Below are positions 35,001 to 47,414 of a stretch of 64,000 nt of DNA, piece by piece. This stretch comes from Rehmannia glutinosa. Its lineage: Eukaryota; Streptophyta; Magnoliopsida; Lamiales; Orobanchaceae. Every line of letters begins with the position of its first letter. Within the stretch, counting starts at the first letter, position 1. Location: the NCBI GenBank assembly GCA_016081115.2, contig JABTTQ020001742.1, forward strand, positions 248,001 to 312,000, given 5' to 3'. The translations under genes were made by a program, and so were the position numbers. The notes beneath the pieces are model-generated. The model did not search any database, was not told where the DNA came from, and was given only the letters and a program-made list of their open reading frames with translations.

Positions 35001-36234
35001 CCATTTCACTAAAGTAAAAATACCATAAAGAAAGGTAAAACATTGAAAGAAAGACATTACCGTACCTCTATAGCCTGCACGGTTTCCAGTCAATAGTCTA
35101 TAAACACTGAAATATTTGGGCGTTTTTTGCTTGCAATATGGAAATTTAGATCTGATAATTTTTGGAATGATAGGTAAAAATTCGAAGCACATCTAAAAAG
35201 TAAAAAATATGAATATGACACTTCCTTCGAAAATAAATTTCCAGATCCCATATAAACAAATATAGATCTCAATATTTTTGTAATGTTCAACACAAAATCC
35301 AGAGACAACCAAACTAAAAACCACCAAGGAAAAAAAGGATATATTAGACTATTAGAACAGAAAGTTTCAGATCTATAATAAAATATATAGATTTGAAAAT
35401 TTTTGGTCTGTTTTTTACGAATTCGAAGCTAAACAATTTTGAATCTACAAATTTATGATTTGAAAACTCAAAATGCAGGATAAGTGACGATTTTTTTTCT
35501 GCACAAATGTAAAATAAAATTTCAAGCCGAATTGTTATATGCGGTTCGGTTAAATAAAATTTTCAAGTCGCAATTTTATGAAGTAAAACTGAAGGTATTG
35601 GTTGAAGCGGTGGCGGGCGGTTTTGCGGTTTTAATTAACAAAAAATTATGTAATTTACACATTAATATAATTTTGTTACGATCTTTTAAAGAAAAAGCCA
35701 AAGAAAAATACTATAATTAAAAAGTGATTTTTTTTAACAAGGTGTATTTTTGTGTATAAACTGTACATTGAAATATATTTTATTTCAGCTACATTCAATA
35801 TATAATGCAATGTAATGTTGTTCTATTTTAATGCAAAATATAATGCATTGTAACAATATTAAAAGAATTTAATAATATTTTATTTTACCCTAAATTATAG
35901 AGGTATGGTGCAGTGCGGTTTTGGCGGTTTTTCAAAACCTAAAATTATAAATGCACCAACAATGCAGTGCGATTTCTATCTAATATTTTGAATCGCGGTT
36001 TTTATTATAAATTATAATGAACGGTACGACTTGGTGCAATTCGAGCGGTTCGGGCGATTTTTTAAAATTTATGATCACCCCTAGGAGGCGTGTGAAAGGA
36101 CAAGAGAAATTACATGGAGAGAATTTGACAACCATTTCTTCTTTGATTTACCCAAGGCATTTGACAACCATTTTTCCTTTGTTTTAGATAAGGCATTTGA
36201 CATTTTACAATCATATTCTGTTTAGGGATCAACA

Positions 36235-36277
<43 letters not shown>

Positions 36278-36501
36278 ATATTAGCCTATAATTAAATTTC
36301 TTTTATTTTGAGAATAATCTCTTTAGTTTAGGGAGGTAGTATGCTATTTTATTTGTATTCTCATTCATTATTATATTTTTCATTAAATATTTATTTATCT
36401 TTTTATTTTACATTAACTTTTTGTATGACATACATTATAACAATAAATATTAACTATTTTTGTGTAAATTCAATTCGTGCATCGCACGGGTGGATTACTA
36501 G
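32056..36501 (+). mobile_element. non-autonomous Helitron (4.4 kb)
   Basis: The 5' end is TCTATATATATATAAAA preceded by A. The 3' end has a short hairpin (CGTGC-atc-GCACG, 36476-36488) 13 bases before the terminal CTAG, followed by T. This fits Helitron insertion between A and T without target duplication. No Rep/helicase ORF is visible. The interior holds a TATAAATA-like promoter signal at ~32684, AT-rich sequence, a hAT-like repeat end at ~35900-36075 (reverse complement taggggtgatcataaatt) and an (ATT)n tract at ~36236-36273. Confidence 0.75.
33979..34190 (+). other. unidentified GC-richer patch inside the Helitron, possibly captured
   Basis: A short coding-like stretch (ATG at 33979, reading MEMEGRGKFCSEERGREIDA in one frame and RDRCDSNSGKVREGLDHLDY in another) stands out from its AT-rich surroundings. 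I do not recognise it. It could be a captured exon. Confidence 0.25.
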
Positions 36502-38054
36502 TGATTTGTAATGATTACTAAGTCCGCTATTTCGAACATTTTCTGGAAAAGGGATTTAGACCATCCCCTCATCTTCTTTCCTAGGAAATGTGTGAGCAAC
36601 CATTTTTGTTATAGTTAAGATACACCAACATAAACAAGAATTGGCTTTAAATTGATCACGGTTAGAGCATCTCCAAAAGAGTGATTTATCTTCTTGTTGG
36701 AAATTGGTTTGAGAAGTAATAGTTTAATACCTAATTTTGACCAATTTTTTAGTGACTAATTAATTAATTTCGGAGGAATTAAATATTAAAATAAAATTCT
36801 ACGTTTGAGTGATGAGTGTGGTATATTTAACTTCTCAAAACCATTTAGTGGTGAGTGAGAAATAAAATACACAAGTTAGTCACTTGGAAATGGGATAATG
36901 GGAAGGTGAAAAGACACCATCCACATGGGAATAAAATGTTCATTTTATTCAATATATAAGTAAGTATGTTTGTAAGAGTGTACAAGATGAAATAACTATA
37001 CACATGTGAGGTGTGGTGGGCAAGGCCACACACGCGCGCGCCGGCCGAGGTCGTGAAAGTTACAACTTAAAAGCTTAAGCGCAGACTTTTAAATGAAACA
37101 AACACCACTCGCCCACTACTTGGAATTCTGAGATAGTGCCCATTGAATGAGTGCCCACTACCCGGAGGTTACAACCCATTATCTTGAAGTTCTTGCCTGC
37201 AAAGAAAGAGACCCCAAGACCTATTTGGAAGTCCTCTAAATAGGAGCATTGTTGTTGTTCGAGATGACACACTTTCATACACATTTTCCATTCTTGTACT
37301 TGCATAAGTGTACTCGATTTTGTACATTTGATTCGAAAAGTGCCTTGAAATTTGCAAAAGATCTTTGCTATTTCAAGGCGACGAAGATGTTGTATCTTTG
37401 GGGATAACACGCCTTAAACCAAAGACTATACGGGGCGTGTTTATCTTGCGGATAGAGTTTTTACTCGCCTCCTAATCTGCAATTTCGATTTTCTTTGTAA
37501 TAGTTAGTTCTGATTTCCTTGTAATCCGGTTCTGAGTAAATAAACACAAGATTTTCAACATTTTCAATTTAATTGGAACAAAAACTGAACTCCATCACTG
37601 CATCAAAACTGTGTAATTTTGAGGATGTGAGTAGTTTTGTGCCATAAATGTCGCAACACGTCATCGTAACTACTCTAAATATTTTTTTGGTTTTAAATTA
37701 ATACATTTAGTGTATTAAAATATGCACTAAAATAAAATACAATGGAATTATATTCTTTTTAGTAAAACTGTTGAAGATAGAGTGTAAATTCTACACTAAA
37801 ATTGTGAAAATTATTTACTCGCGTTTTTGCTTACATAAAGCATGAGAAATAAACCCCCAAAAAAAAAAAAAAAAAAAAAACTATTCTCATACATGTATAT
37901 GATAATCAAATAATTATCTTATTACAGTACAAAATCAAATTAAAGTATTTGGTTAAAGTTACCTATTGTACTGTATTTTTTTTTTTTTTTTAGAATTTCA
38001 ATTTCTTCAGATTTTCCTTTAACATATTCAAGTGGATTACAACAAATTCACTCA
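36502..38054. other. intergenic; possible solo LTR at ~36850-37600
   Basis: The stretch has a TATA-like ctctaaatag (~37235), a structured GC-normal segment and A-rich runs, which could be an LTR, but ends and TSD were not found. An (A)n tract lies at ~37856-37880. The ORF at 37075-37410 has no known domain. Confidence 0.25.
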
Positions 38055-38064
38055 ATTACTTATT

Positions 38065-39081
38065 GGGTAAATTGCAATTTTAGTCCTGTAACTTTGGGAT
38101 AGTTGCAATTTTAGTCATTTATCTTTAAAAGTTGCAGTTTTGGTCCTGGACAATTTTGCCCTTGTGGCTAAATAGCATTTTTGGTCATTTATCTTTTTAA
38201 AGTTAGCAATTTTATAGGGATGGCAATGGGGCGATCGGGGCGGGTTGGCTAGGACCCAGACCCGACCCGTGCCTAGAACAGCGGGGACGGGTCGACCCGC
38301 CACAGTCTCGGGGGACCGGTCGACTGTTCTTCCTCATTTTAAATTAAAAAATAAAAAAATATATATATTTATAAAATATTATTTACAAAATTTGTTATTA
38401 TCAATTTATAAATATTAAATATAATATAAGAATACATAAAAATTATATTATAATATATATTATATATGCAACATATATATTAAAACATATTTTAAAACTA
38501 AAAATTTTAGGCGGGGCGGGCGGAGTGCTCATGAGCGTAAAGTGATACTCGGACAACATGCCGCTTGTTTTCCGCATTATCTCAAGGTTTTTCTATCGGC
38601 CCTGCGAGTTCTTTTTCAACATATTGATTACCCTAATATGTTATCATATCCTGGTGTTCTTGTGCATACATCGTCAAAATTTGATGATATCTCCTGTAGG
38701 GTATACATCTTGGACACTCGCCCGATCCATTTTCTCGGAGAAAATTCTCCTTACAAATTGTTAATTATATAAAATAATAAATATAACTTAAAGTTCTTAA
38801 TAAATTTGGGTTACGATACCATTTTAGGCAAATCACTTAGTCAAATAAGCCAATATTATGTGCATAAGGGTATTCTTGGTATTTTAAAAATATGAAATAA
38901 CCCACAGGGACCAATTTTGCAACAACTTGAAAATTACAGGACCAAAAATTGCTTAGGTATAAAACTTACAGGACCAATTTTGCAAAAACTTTCAAACTTA
39001 CAGGACCAATTTTGACTCAATAGTTACAAGACCGAAATTGTAAACTACTTATAATTATAGGACTAATTTTGCAATTTTCCC
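38065..39081. mobile_element. non-autonomous MULE-type element, ~10-bp TSD
   Basis: The terminal inverted repeats begin GGGTAAATTGCAATTTTAG (left) and GGGAAAATTGCAAAATTAG (right, reversed), with extra inward copies of 'ggaccaattttgcaa'. The flanks are identical: attacttatt at 38055-38064 and 39082-39091. Inside are a GC-rich 'gggatggcaatggggcg' repeat (~38216-38310) and an unidentified ORF (38542-38772). Confidence 0.75.
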
Positions 39082-39193
39082 ATTACTTATTATTACGATA
39101 TGAATATAATAAAACTGGCTGGTCAACATTACCAACTAATTAATTATTTAAACCCTGAAGTTAGTGTATGTCTCCATATTACTATATATATTA

Positions 39194-39494
39194 GGATAAT
39201 TACGAAAAAAACCCTAAGGTTTGGGCTAATTACAAAAAAACCAAAAGGTTTTTGAAAATTACAAAAAAACCTTTGAGGTTTGATTGTGTCTTCAAATTAA
39301 GGGGTAAATGTATATTGTATGAAAGTAAGGGGAGCTTTTGAATATTTTTGCATATGAAGGGTGAAAATGTAAGACAGATCAAATCTAAAGGGATTTTTGT
39401 AATTTCTAAAAATCTCTAGGTTTTTGTAATTTCTAAAAATCTCTAGGTTTTTTTGTAATTAGGTCAAACCTCGGGAGTTTTTTGTAATTATCCC
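39194..39494. mobile_element. MULE-type MITE, 9-bp TSD
   Basis: The ends are GGATAATTAC...GTAATTATCCC, and the TSD tatatatta is perfect (39185-39193 and 39495-39503). Same family as 54520-54796. Confidence 0.75.
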
Positions 39495-39972
39495 TATATA
39501 TTATGTAATGTGTGGATGAAAAAGGATTCGTGGCATTGTAAAGTGAAAACAAGTGTGAGCCACCTGAAGACATAGTGGTGCATTATGATCAATTATATTT
39601 GTAGGTTCTCCACTGGGAGTAGTCAATATTAATGATTATATTAGAATCTTGGTTATGGAAAATGAATTTTCACAATATTAATAGTAGTATAATTGGTCTT
39701 GAACTAGTATGCTCCACAAGTGAGTGACAGAAAGGCCTTGCAGTGATTTACTTCTTTTATTTCATCACGAAGCCAAATAAAAAATAATGTACACAATGAA
39801 TAAAGACTTTAATATTTTGAAGGAAAAAAACAGAAGAATCATCATCACTAATAATCTAAAAAAATTGTCATGCTCAAATACTTTGAGAATATAATTGTTG
39901 AATAATCATCAATTAAAAAATAAAACAAAATAATATTGGAAAGAGGAATTGAACGGAAAAATGCAAAAGAAA

Positions 39973-40059
39973 TGGGGTGAGAGAGGCTCGAACTCTCGAC
40001 CTCAGGATCACTCAACAAAGCTATGAGACCTACGCGCTAGCCAACTGCGCCACCACCCT
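39973..40059 (-). tRNA. tRNA-Met (CAU), elongator type, with intron
   Basis: This gene would read AUG codons inside proteins. The anticodon CAT lies at 40023-40025 (minus strand), and a 13-nt intron at 40009-40021 directly follows the base 3' of the anticodon, as in plant elongator tRNA-Met genes. The A-box region (TGGCGCAGTTGGCTAGCG) and B-box (GAGTTCGAGCC) are intact. The RNA ends ...CTCTCTCACCCCA, with the discriminator base at 39973. Downstream T-runs (from 39968) can end Pol III transcription. One oddity: base 1 is A where plant copies I know have G, leaving A1 opposite C72, so it may be weakly functional. Confidence 0.9.
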
Positions 40060-41252
40060 TATTTCTTTCTTATCAAACTAACCTTTTTATTGTATGTTCA
40101 ATCCATGTAGCGACAATAACAAGTGGAAGAGATGAAATATAATTCTTGAACAACTATGCCCTAGATTTAGGTTTTGGTTTTCTTGATTTGAGGGGTGGGA
40201 GATGGTGGTGGGGAGGGGAAAAGGTTGGTGTTCAAAAATTCAATTACAATGCTCTAGCTTTGGGTGTTAGTTTGGATGTGAGATTGTGGCAAGGAGAGGG
40301 GAAATGGCCATTGGGCAGGGGCGGCTCTGGGGTGGTCGACTTGGCGCCGCCGCATAGGGCTCCTGCTGGCAAGGGCCCCGAAATTTTGTATATATATACA
40401 CACATTTAGTTCAGTTACATACATATAAAAGTTGATACAAATAATATGATAGTAAGTTGGCATAGTGGCATAGAAATATCATGTTTGACCTTTGAAGTGT
40501 CTCAGTTCAAGATGGACGCAAAAATTCAAGTGACTTTTTTGTATCTAAGTAAGTTTTTTCTCTACGAAAAATTACATTGAACGGTCTTTTTGTAAATTTT
40601 TTTAATTTGATTCAAATCTTAAAGTTAAAGTATGTTATTTGCGTTATTACATTTTATTTTATATGTTAAATCAATGAAATTACATTTGAAATATTGATTT
40701 TAATTTTTTTTCCTCTATGGTAAATTATATTTAACAATGTCCACCTATCCTCATATGAGTCAAACGGCTTGTCTTATATTCAGTTCCCTGAACCTGAATA
40801 TGCTTTAGTCTCACTCAATTCTACGCTGATTCAAATTCTGCCTTCAATTCTTTGTTCATCACCAATACCTGTACTGCTGTACAGTTGTAAAATGTTTGAT
40901 TCAGCCCAAGGTACTACTCGTACATTAGGCTATTTATAAAATTCATTTTTTCCGATCGAAAAAAAAAATATCTATACAGTTGTTCTAACAATAGCTTTTA
41001 TCTACTTGACAATTTTCCTTAAATAGTTGACATAAAATTCTCTTCATGATGCTGTACATGTAATCTGATAATCTGTGTTGAATAGGTACCATCAATAACA
41101 AGACTTGTACACGAAGAGGATCAATGGCAAGAAGCTGAAAATAGAACTTGAGTTGTTTTTTTACGGTTTCGTGTACTAATTGTTGCTCAAGTGTGAATGC
41201 TTTTTTACTGCCTATGTGGAGAACAATGAATCAATATTGAAGATATTTTCTT
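40060..41252. other. intergenic
   Basis: CAGGGGCGGCTCTGG at ~40316 followed by ggccccgaaattttg resembles the end of hAT-like plant elements, but the partner end was not found. The ORF at 40146-40409 is a low-complexity by-product. No gene is seen. Confidence 0.4.
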
Positions 41253-41415
41253 TTGACAAAAACTCGTATGAAATGGTTTTACGGCTTTAATTATTTCGTG
41301 AGACAGAGATTCTAAAATGACATATTTTAACTTACTCATTTAGATTTGGATCTAACTTGCTTTGAGTTGTGAAATGTGTTGGATCCGTCCGTGAGACGGG
41401 TCTCACATAAGACTT
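41253..41415. mobile_element. MITE with GTGAGACGG ends
   Basis: The left end TTGACAAAAACTCGTATG and the right-side palindrome gtgagacgggtctcac match a MITE family I know as common in asterid genomes. The right terminus is truncated or decayed. Confidence 0.5.
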
Positions 41416-42176
41416 ATTCCTTTTCTTTTCGTAACTTTCATCTACAATTCTGCATTTCCTAAATTGGCCGCATAGAAAAGGGGCTAAGAGAGTATCAGAA
41501 ATATAGTAAAACCCCAAACAAATCACTTCAATAATTTTCCAATTAATAATGGTCTTAGAACCCAATTACAAACTGAAAATTTTAACCATGGATTTTGAAA
41601 GAAAGGTGTGAAAACACCAACATCTATGGCATAAAGCACAAGCTTCAAGAAAATTACTTTCTTAGTGTTTTTCCTCCAATTAAATTCAAGATCCAAAATA
41701 GTATTAGTTCCAATAAATCAGCATGGAATTGCAGCATCAAACCTTAACGTTGAGATACATATTAAGTGTTTGACATGTGCCATCATAGGAAAAATGTCAT
41801 CTATCCAACGTTGTAACTAGAATCTAGTAAAAATCTAATGTTAAGAACATATTTTATCATATCAGTTGAGAAGCAAATGAAGATAAACAGAAATTTCTCT
41901 AATTTCCTGACAGATCCCCAATTCCACGAGCCAGCAAAGATCATCCAACCTAGTTTCTTGCATCTGTATAATATGCCGTGCAATTTTAGTTGCAGTTATC
42001 TTCAGCGTAAGATCAACACATTCATAAACCATTTCTGGAAAAATGTAAAAAACAGAAATAACACCGTACTAAAACAAAGAGGTCAAGCAGCTTTACCTTG
42101 AAATGGAGGGCATCTACTGATTTCTATTCCAACGAATGGAAAACACCATGCTGTTTGATATTACAGCCAACTCATT

Positions 42177-45100
42177 TCATTGAGGCATTTTTGTGACTTG
42201 GGTTTGGAAAATTGGACTGGCTAAAAACTTCACACCATGTGCAATTGCACAAACTGCCAAGCATCTCACCATCACCGTGTTGGTCATCACTAGTCCAACA
42301 ACAGAGTGTCATCAATCAATAAGATAGCAAAATTGCAATAACACAATGCAGTATCCTGTGATTGTACAACATGGACGTAATTTGCTGCCATTCTAACATG
42401 GCTATCAATTAGAAATACATTAAAGTCAAATCAAATATGAACTGAATAAAAGTTCAGTTATATTATAAGTGTATCACTGATGCCTCTTGGTTAAGGCAAC
42501 AAATTGCACAAGCATGACATGCCTTTTGGTTATACCAACAAGGTTAGGAATCGAGTTAGCCTGCTTGGTGGCAGAAAATCAAGCAAAATACATCTTTGGT
42601 TCTGTTTTCTGTCTTCTCGTCAAACATAAGGTGAGGTGGTGTGGCACCAAAATGGAAACAAACGAATAGTCGAGCCAAAAAATTGAGAATTTTGTAATTT
42701 TGGGTGACACGTGATGTCAAGTCAGGAAAAGTATGTTACATGTGCAATATTTTGTCAAAAACAATGGGTTATGGTCACGCTAAATTTTCATTTACCAAAT
42801 TCCCCTAGCCATTACATCTAGCATTCTATCTTGAAATTTATTCATATCCATTACGTACCTTTCAAAGCCACAGTATTGGATGATATCACAAAAATGTCAA
42901 TGATGAAGACCACAGAGGAAGGAAATTCCCAGACCTACAAATAATAATTTTGGAATTAATATAACAATGCTGTAAATATAAAACAACACCGTAAAACTTA
43001 GAAATCATACAAATGATGGTCTTAGGTGCAAGGCACTGTAAGTCTGTAATTACCTTGAGGGAAAGATAACAAATGGGTGCACTTTCATTAGATAGATCAA
43101 GTATAAGCAAGAAACTTACCATCATGGCCATGAGAAAGATCTTGAAGTAACTGGAGAAAAGGACTACAAGCAACATATGTTTCCACCTGTCAAGTTAAGA
43201 GGCACATGAATTAACTTTCCTTCCAGCAAGAGGCAGACTGAAATAATCAGAAAGGCAAGAAATTAGGGAGGATGTGACATCAAGACCTTTTTCTTGACTC
43301 ACTTATTCACACCACAACTTTGTCCCACCACAGGTTTTTATCAAATCCATTACTTCAGTAACAACCTATGTTTGTATAACTTCACAAGTATCAGCAGCAA
43401 GTTATGATGTCGTCTGTTGATATTTTCACATGCAATTTAGCAAAAATTTGGATGACCATGACATAACAAATTGCCATAAACTTTGACTAATTGGTGGCTC
43501 ATCCTTGTAGCAACCATTTTAAAACTGAAACTGTTAACTTAGCAAATCTATCCAAAATCATGGAGTAAAAACAACGAAATGCATCAACCAGGCTGTTAAT
43601 TAACCAATCAAATGAGTTCCTCAATGAAGTTGGAAGATTCCAAATAGTATCATTTCTGTCAGTTAAGTTGGCTCACTGGTAATACAATTTTCAAAAAATA
43701 TTGGTTGACATTTTCTATTACTCGTGTGGTAAAGTGACGAATTGTGGAAGACAAATTCCAACATAAAGCTTCCAAAACCTTCAATTATATTTAGAAGAAG
43801 AAAGTTAAAATCACGAGTCGAAGTGAAAAAAGAGCCCTTTGATATCAAAATAGTCATACTACTTTATCACATAACCAAACTACCCAAGTAACATAGATGG
43901 GAAAAATACATTTTTGGACCTTCATCTTTGTCCGTAATTCAACTTCAGTCGGTCAGGCAACCATCATCACATTGAGTCCCTCGTAAATGTTTGACTGTTC
44001 ATGTGCAGTGCCTTTCTTGGCATAAAAAAACATTTTAGTTTTGGTTTTCTCATGTTTGAACTTTCTACAGCTTCTTAAATTTGAACTCATTAAATTTAAT
44101 CCCCCCATCTGTGACTCCGTTAGCAATGCATGGACATTGACAGCGAGGACTGGATCCGTCGACAAATTAAAAAGCTTAAGGAATAAAATTGATGAACAGT
44201 AAACTAAAGGGATAGAGTTTAAACAAGTTGACAAAGATGAGGGACCAAAATGTACTCATGGCTATAATAGCTCCATTTATTAAAGAGCGTCAAACATAAT
44301 GTGAACCAACAGCTTCACAAACTTATATCCAGAATAAATAGGAAATTTTTGTGTTAAGAAATTGTGAAGATACATTTAAACAATTTTAAAAATATATATT
44401 TCATATAAGATGTGTCACCAACCACTGCCAGCTCCATTTATGAAAAGCATAATAGAAAAAACAAAGAAGGAGCATACAAAATCATCAATGAGGATGTGAG
44501 TACAAGGAATAGATAGAACAAATGTCAGCAAATAAGTAAATATTTACCCATATAATCCAGCTGATGCACTCAGAAACTTCCTAGTGGCATGAAACACGAC
44601 AGAAAGAAAAATGAGGTTCCCAAAGATGACACCAGTGAGCATCTGGACAACACCAGCATCAAAATGCATAGTCAAGTCGTCTAAATCCATCATCATTAGT
44701 GGCTTTTCAAAGAGCATGTGAATCTACGCTATAATATATGGATCCAAACCTTTCCAAAATCCAGTAGTAATGAAGCAACAGATGCAGGCGCACACCCTTC
44801 CTTTTCGTTTGTGTTCAAAACCCACATTCTGTCTAGAGCAGTTAAGGCAACAGATTTACTACATCACATTCAAATGTATGCAAACATATAGCAGGACAGT
44901 GATTACTATTAAGATACTAACAGATAGTTCACAGTACTTAAACAAAGGATACAGAGATCCAAAATAAGGTATGACAAAACCAACTTCCACAAGAAGCTCT
45001 GCAGAACAAACAATTCATTTGCACACTCTGTAAGTAAAACCCAGTTTTATTTATTCATCTAAATAACAATGTTAAAAAAAAAATTACCTCAAAATTGACA

Positions 45101-45533
45101 GTCTCTTTACTGAACATATTGTAGAATAAATGTCTATACGCTTTGGGCTTGTGCAGTATCAAATCAATTATGAGGATCTAAACAATTTATAAAGAAAATT
45201 AGAAAAAAAAATATACAACTAAAACATATCGGATATGAGAATTTGTATTCGAGTTTTCAATTACCATTACTTCACACTCGATGTACTCATCAGCAACGGC
45301 TTTGCAGTTTTTCCTAGAATAAATTCAAGATTAAACAGAAAAGAATTATAATGTAAAATCAAATATGAAATTAAGAGAAAAGAGAGTGGATGGAGGAGAT
45401 GAATTACGCATCTCATGAGGCGAATATTTCCTGGAGAATACTGAATGTAGAGTGTCTTGATAGGGAATCCACACTGCACGCATCGGAAATCAGTTGTACC
45501 TTCCGCTTCGCTGGAGGAACCACAGCTCGCCAT
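42177..45533 (-). CDS. ARV1: ARV1 family protein (ER lipid/sterol homeostasis)
   Basis: ARV1 proteins are ER membrane proteins needed for normal sterol and sphingolipid distribution. Nine exons, all with GT-AG sites: 45408-45533, ~45265-45313, 45088-45177, 44953-44998, 44750-44832, 44548-44642, 43120-43186, 42859-42934, 42177-42289 (stop TGA at 42177-42179). The start at 45533 gives MASCGSSSEAEG, then the zinc-binding pair CVQCGF (~residue 18) and, across the exon 1/2 junction, C..C. The ARV1 signature follows: YSPGNIRLM, NCKAVADEYIECE, ILIIDLILHKPKAYRHLFYN. Hydrophobic segments come after (LWKLVLSYLILD, MLTGVIFGNLIFLSVV, SSYFKIFLMAMM, VVFIIDIFVISSN). The expected total is ~247 residues, the usual plant length. 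Oddity: exon 2 as spliced is 49 nt, one A too many to keep frame. An upstream in-frame ATG at 45605 is unsupported by homologues. Confidence 0.88.
43907..44255. mobile_element. inverted-repeat element in ARV1 intron 6
   Basis: The ends are inverted copies of ~25 bp: tacatttttggacc...catctttgtc at 43907-43932, and its reverse at 44230-44255. It lies within the 1.36-kb intron between exons 6 and 7. No TSD was found and the family is unknown. Confidence 0.5.
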
Positions 45534-46015
45534 TTTTTTGCAACTTCTCTTCTCTTGTTTTTCTCTGGTAATAACTAAGAAGTCAGAACGGAGAAGATGC
45601 AGCACTTAAATAAATTATTAAATTTTATTCATTTAAATAATAATTAAAAATATGTTAATAATTGATATTAAGTTGAGTGAAAAATTTATATGATACAAAA
45701 AAAGGTGAACAAATTTGAATAAAAATAAATTCTAAATAATTTAATATTAAGTATTAATTAGTAGTTGAAATTATATAAAATAAAAGTATACTTATTTTAG
45801 AATGGGAGTATGTAAAGTGAGAAAATCGAGTGTATAAGGGGTCTAATGAGAAAATAAGAATAGAAAAAATGAGAGTATAATCGGGTAAAATGAGACAATA
45901 AGAGTCCTATAATTATTTTAAAAAAAAACCTCAATTTAATGATGTTCAGTTTTAATGTTGTTGAGAACAATTGGAGAACTTTGCCATTGAATTAAAAAGA
46001 TACAGGTTAATTTAT
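45534..46015. other. ARV1 upstream region, AT-rich
   Basis: Promoter side of ARV1. No clear TATA box or other gene is seen. Confidence 0.4.
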
Positions 46016-46660
46016 GGGGCGGTTATTAATTAACCTCAAAATCTATCAATACACCCACCATTTTAATTATAAATATGTCATCAATTGAAATTACTAAAAT
46101 ATCCTTAAAAACCACAAAATATCTAAATACACCCATCTTCTTCATTCCTTTTATATGTCTGTGTTTTTGTTACAGAAAACTTACATTCAAGATTTCTAAA
46201 AAAAAAAAGAAACTTACATTCAAAGATTCCATCAATGTTGCTGTTCGGTTTACACGATTGAAGATAACATGATATTCAGAAGAAAGCTACAAAACGTAAA
46301 TACCTAAATTCATTTTCTAACATAATCAAACCTGCAAAGTTTCATAAAGACAAAAAAAAAACAATTTTCCTGTATATAAGTGTTCTCTCCTTTAACGTTT
46401 GACATGGTTCGGCGTCGAACTTGGCCGTGTTTTTTGTTTGGATTTTTTTGCCTTTTATTCTCTTGCACCAACAATATCGCTTTTGTTGGTTGGATTTATG
46501 TTTTGGGGAAAGGATAAGGATTTTTTTACTAGGGGAAGGGTAAATTAGGGAATGTTAGGAGGTGTATTGAGTAAATAGATTAATTTTAAAAAAGAGCAGT
46601 GGGTGTATTAAAAAAAAGAGAGTGTATTAATAGATTTTGGGGGTGTGAATAGTGCATCCC
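46016..46660. mobile_element. MULE-type non-autonomous element, perfect 9-bp TSD
   Basis: The TSD ttaatttat lies at 46007-46015 and 46661-46669. The ends are inverted: GGGGCGG...CCTCAAAATCTATCAATACA on the left, GGGATGC...CCCAAAATCTATTAATACA (reversed) on the right. The interior is non-coding. Confidence 0.7.
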
Positions 46661-46669
46661 TTAATTTAT

Positions 46670-47412
46670 TTATTTTCATATTAGTTAATCCGATTTTGTT
46701 TGGTAAAAATTAAAAAGATACATGTCGATTTTCCAAAAAGGTGCCCCAAACTCATCTCTTGATAACTCGAATTCATAATCAATAAAATCATAAATCTAAC
46801 ATTCTTGTCCATAAGCTAGCATAGCTAGTCAATTATCGCCCACTTATTCCACTTAATACAATCGGATGTAATCATGGGCATATAATTTTTCTTTAGTTTT
46901 TTTAAAGGAAATACCACGAAATACTTTGATTTTTGAAAAAATGATAAAAATACCACCATATCACTAATCTACCTCATCCAGGACCTAAACTCCCCAAATA
47001 TACCCACCTGTTAAGAATTGCAAAATGACGATGGGGTAGTTGAACAGAGAGTTTCCTTCGAATTGATCGGTGAAGATATACCAACTTGTGTCGTGAAGAG
47101 ACGGTCGATTCGTCACTGAAATCGCATTAGACACCAATCGAAAGATTTGATGACAAAGAATGCAGATAGTTCACCGAAAAAGCGTAATGCAAAAATGTGA
47201 ATGCAATTCCACTTGATTGATCGAAGCATCGTGAATGCGGTATCAATTGGTTCAAGCAAAGATTTCAATTTCAATAATTCCAAAGAAGAAGTTTCGCATA
47301 AGTCGACCGGCCGCTTTTTATCAATTTTTACCCTCCTCCAGTTTCTTACGTTTTCATACCTAGGTTAAAGCAATTTCTTACTGATTTTTGGAACTCGAAT
47401 TCGCTCGCATTT
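46670..47412. other. intergenic
   Basis: No gene or clear element boundary is seen. Confidence 0.4.
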
Positions 47413-47414
47413 TT

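Noticed and set aside
37075..37410. 111-residue minus-strand ORF
   Set aside because: No recognisable domain. The sequence looks more like a possible LTR, but ends and TSD could not be found.
40146..40409. 87-residue Gly/Trp-rich ORF (and the overlapping minus-strand ORF)
   Set aside because: Low-complexity sequence across a repeat-like GGGGCGG patch; no domain and no gene signals.
42470..42560. SINE or tRNA-like stretch downstream of ARV1 exon 8
   Set aside because: Only loose similarity ('cttggttaaggcaac'); no box B or target duplication was found.
45534..45605. N-terminal extension of ARV1 to the ATG at 45605
   Set aside because: ARV1 proteins start shortly before the CxxC motif; the ATG at 45533 gives the usual length.
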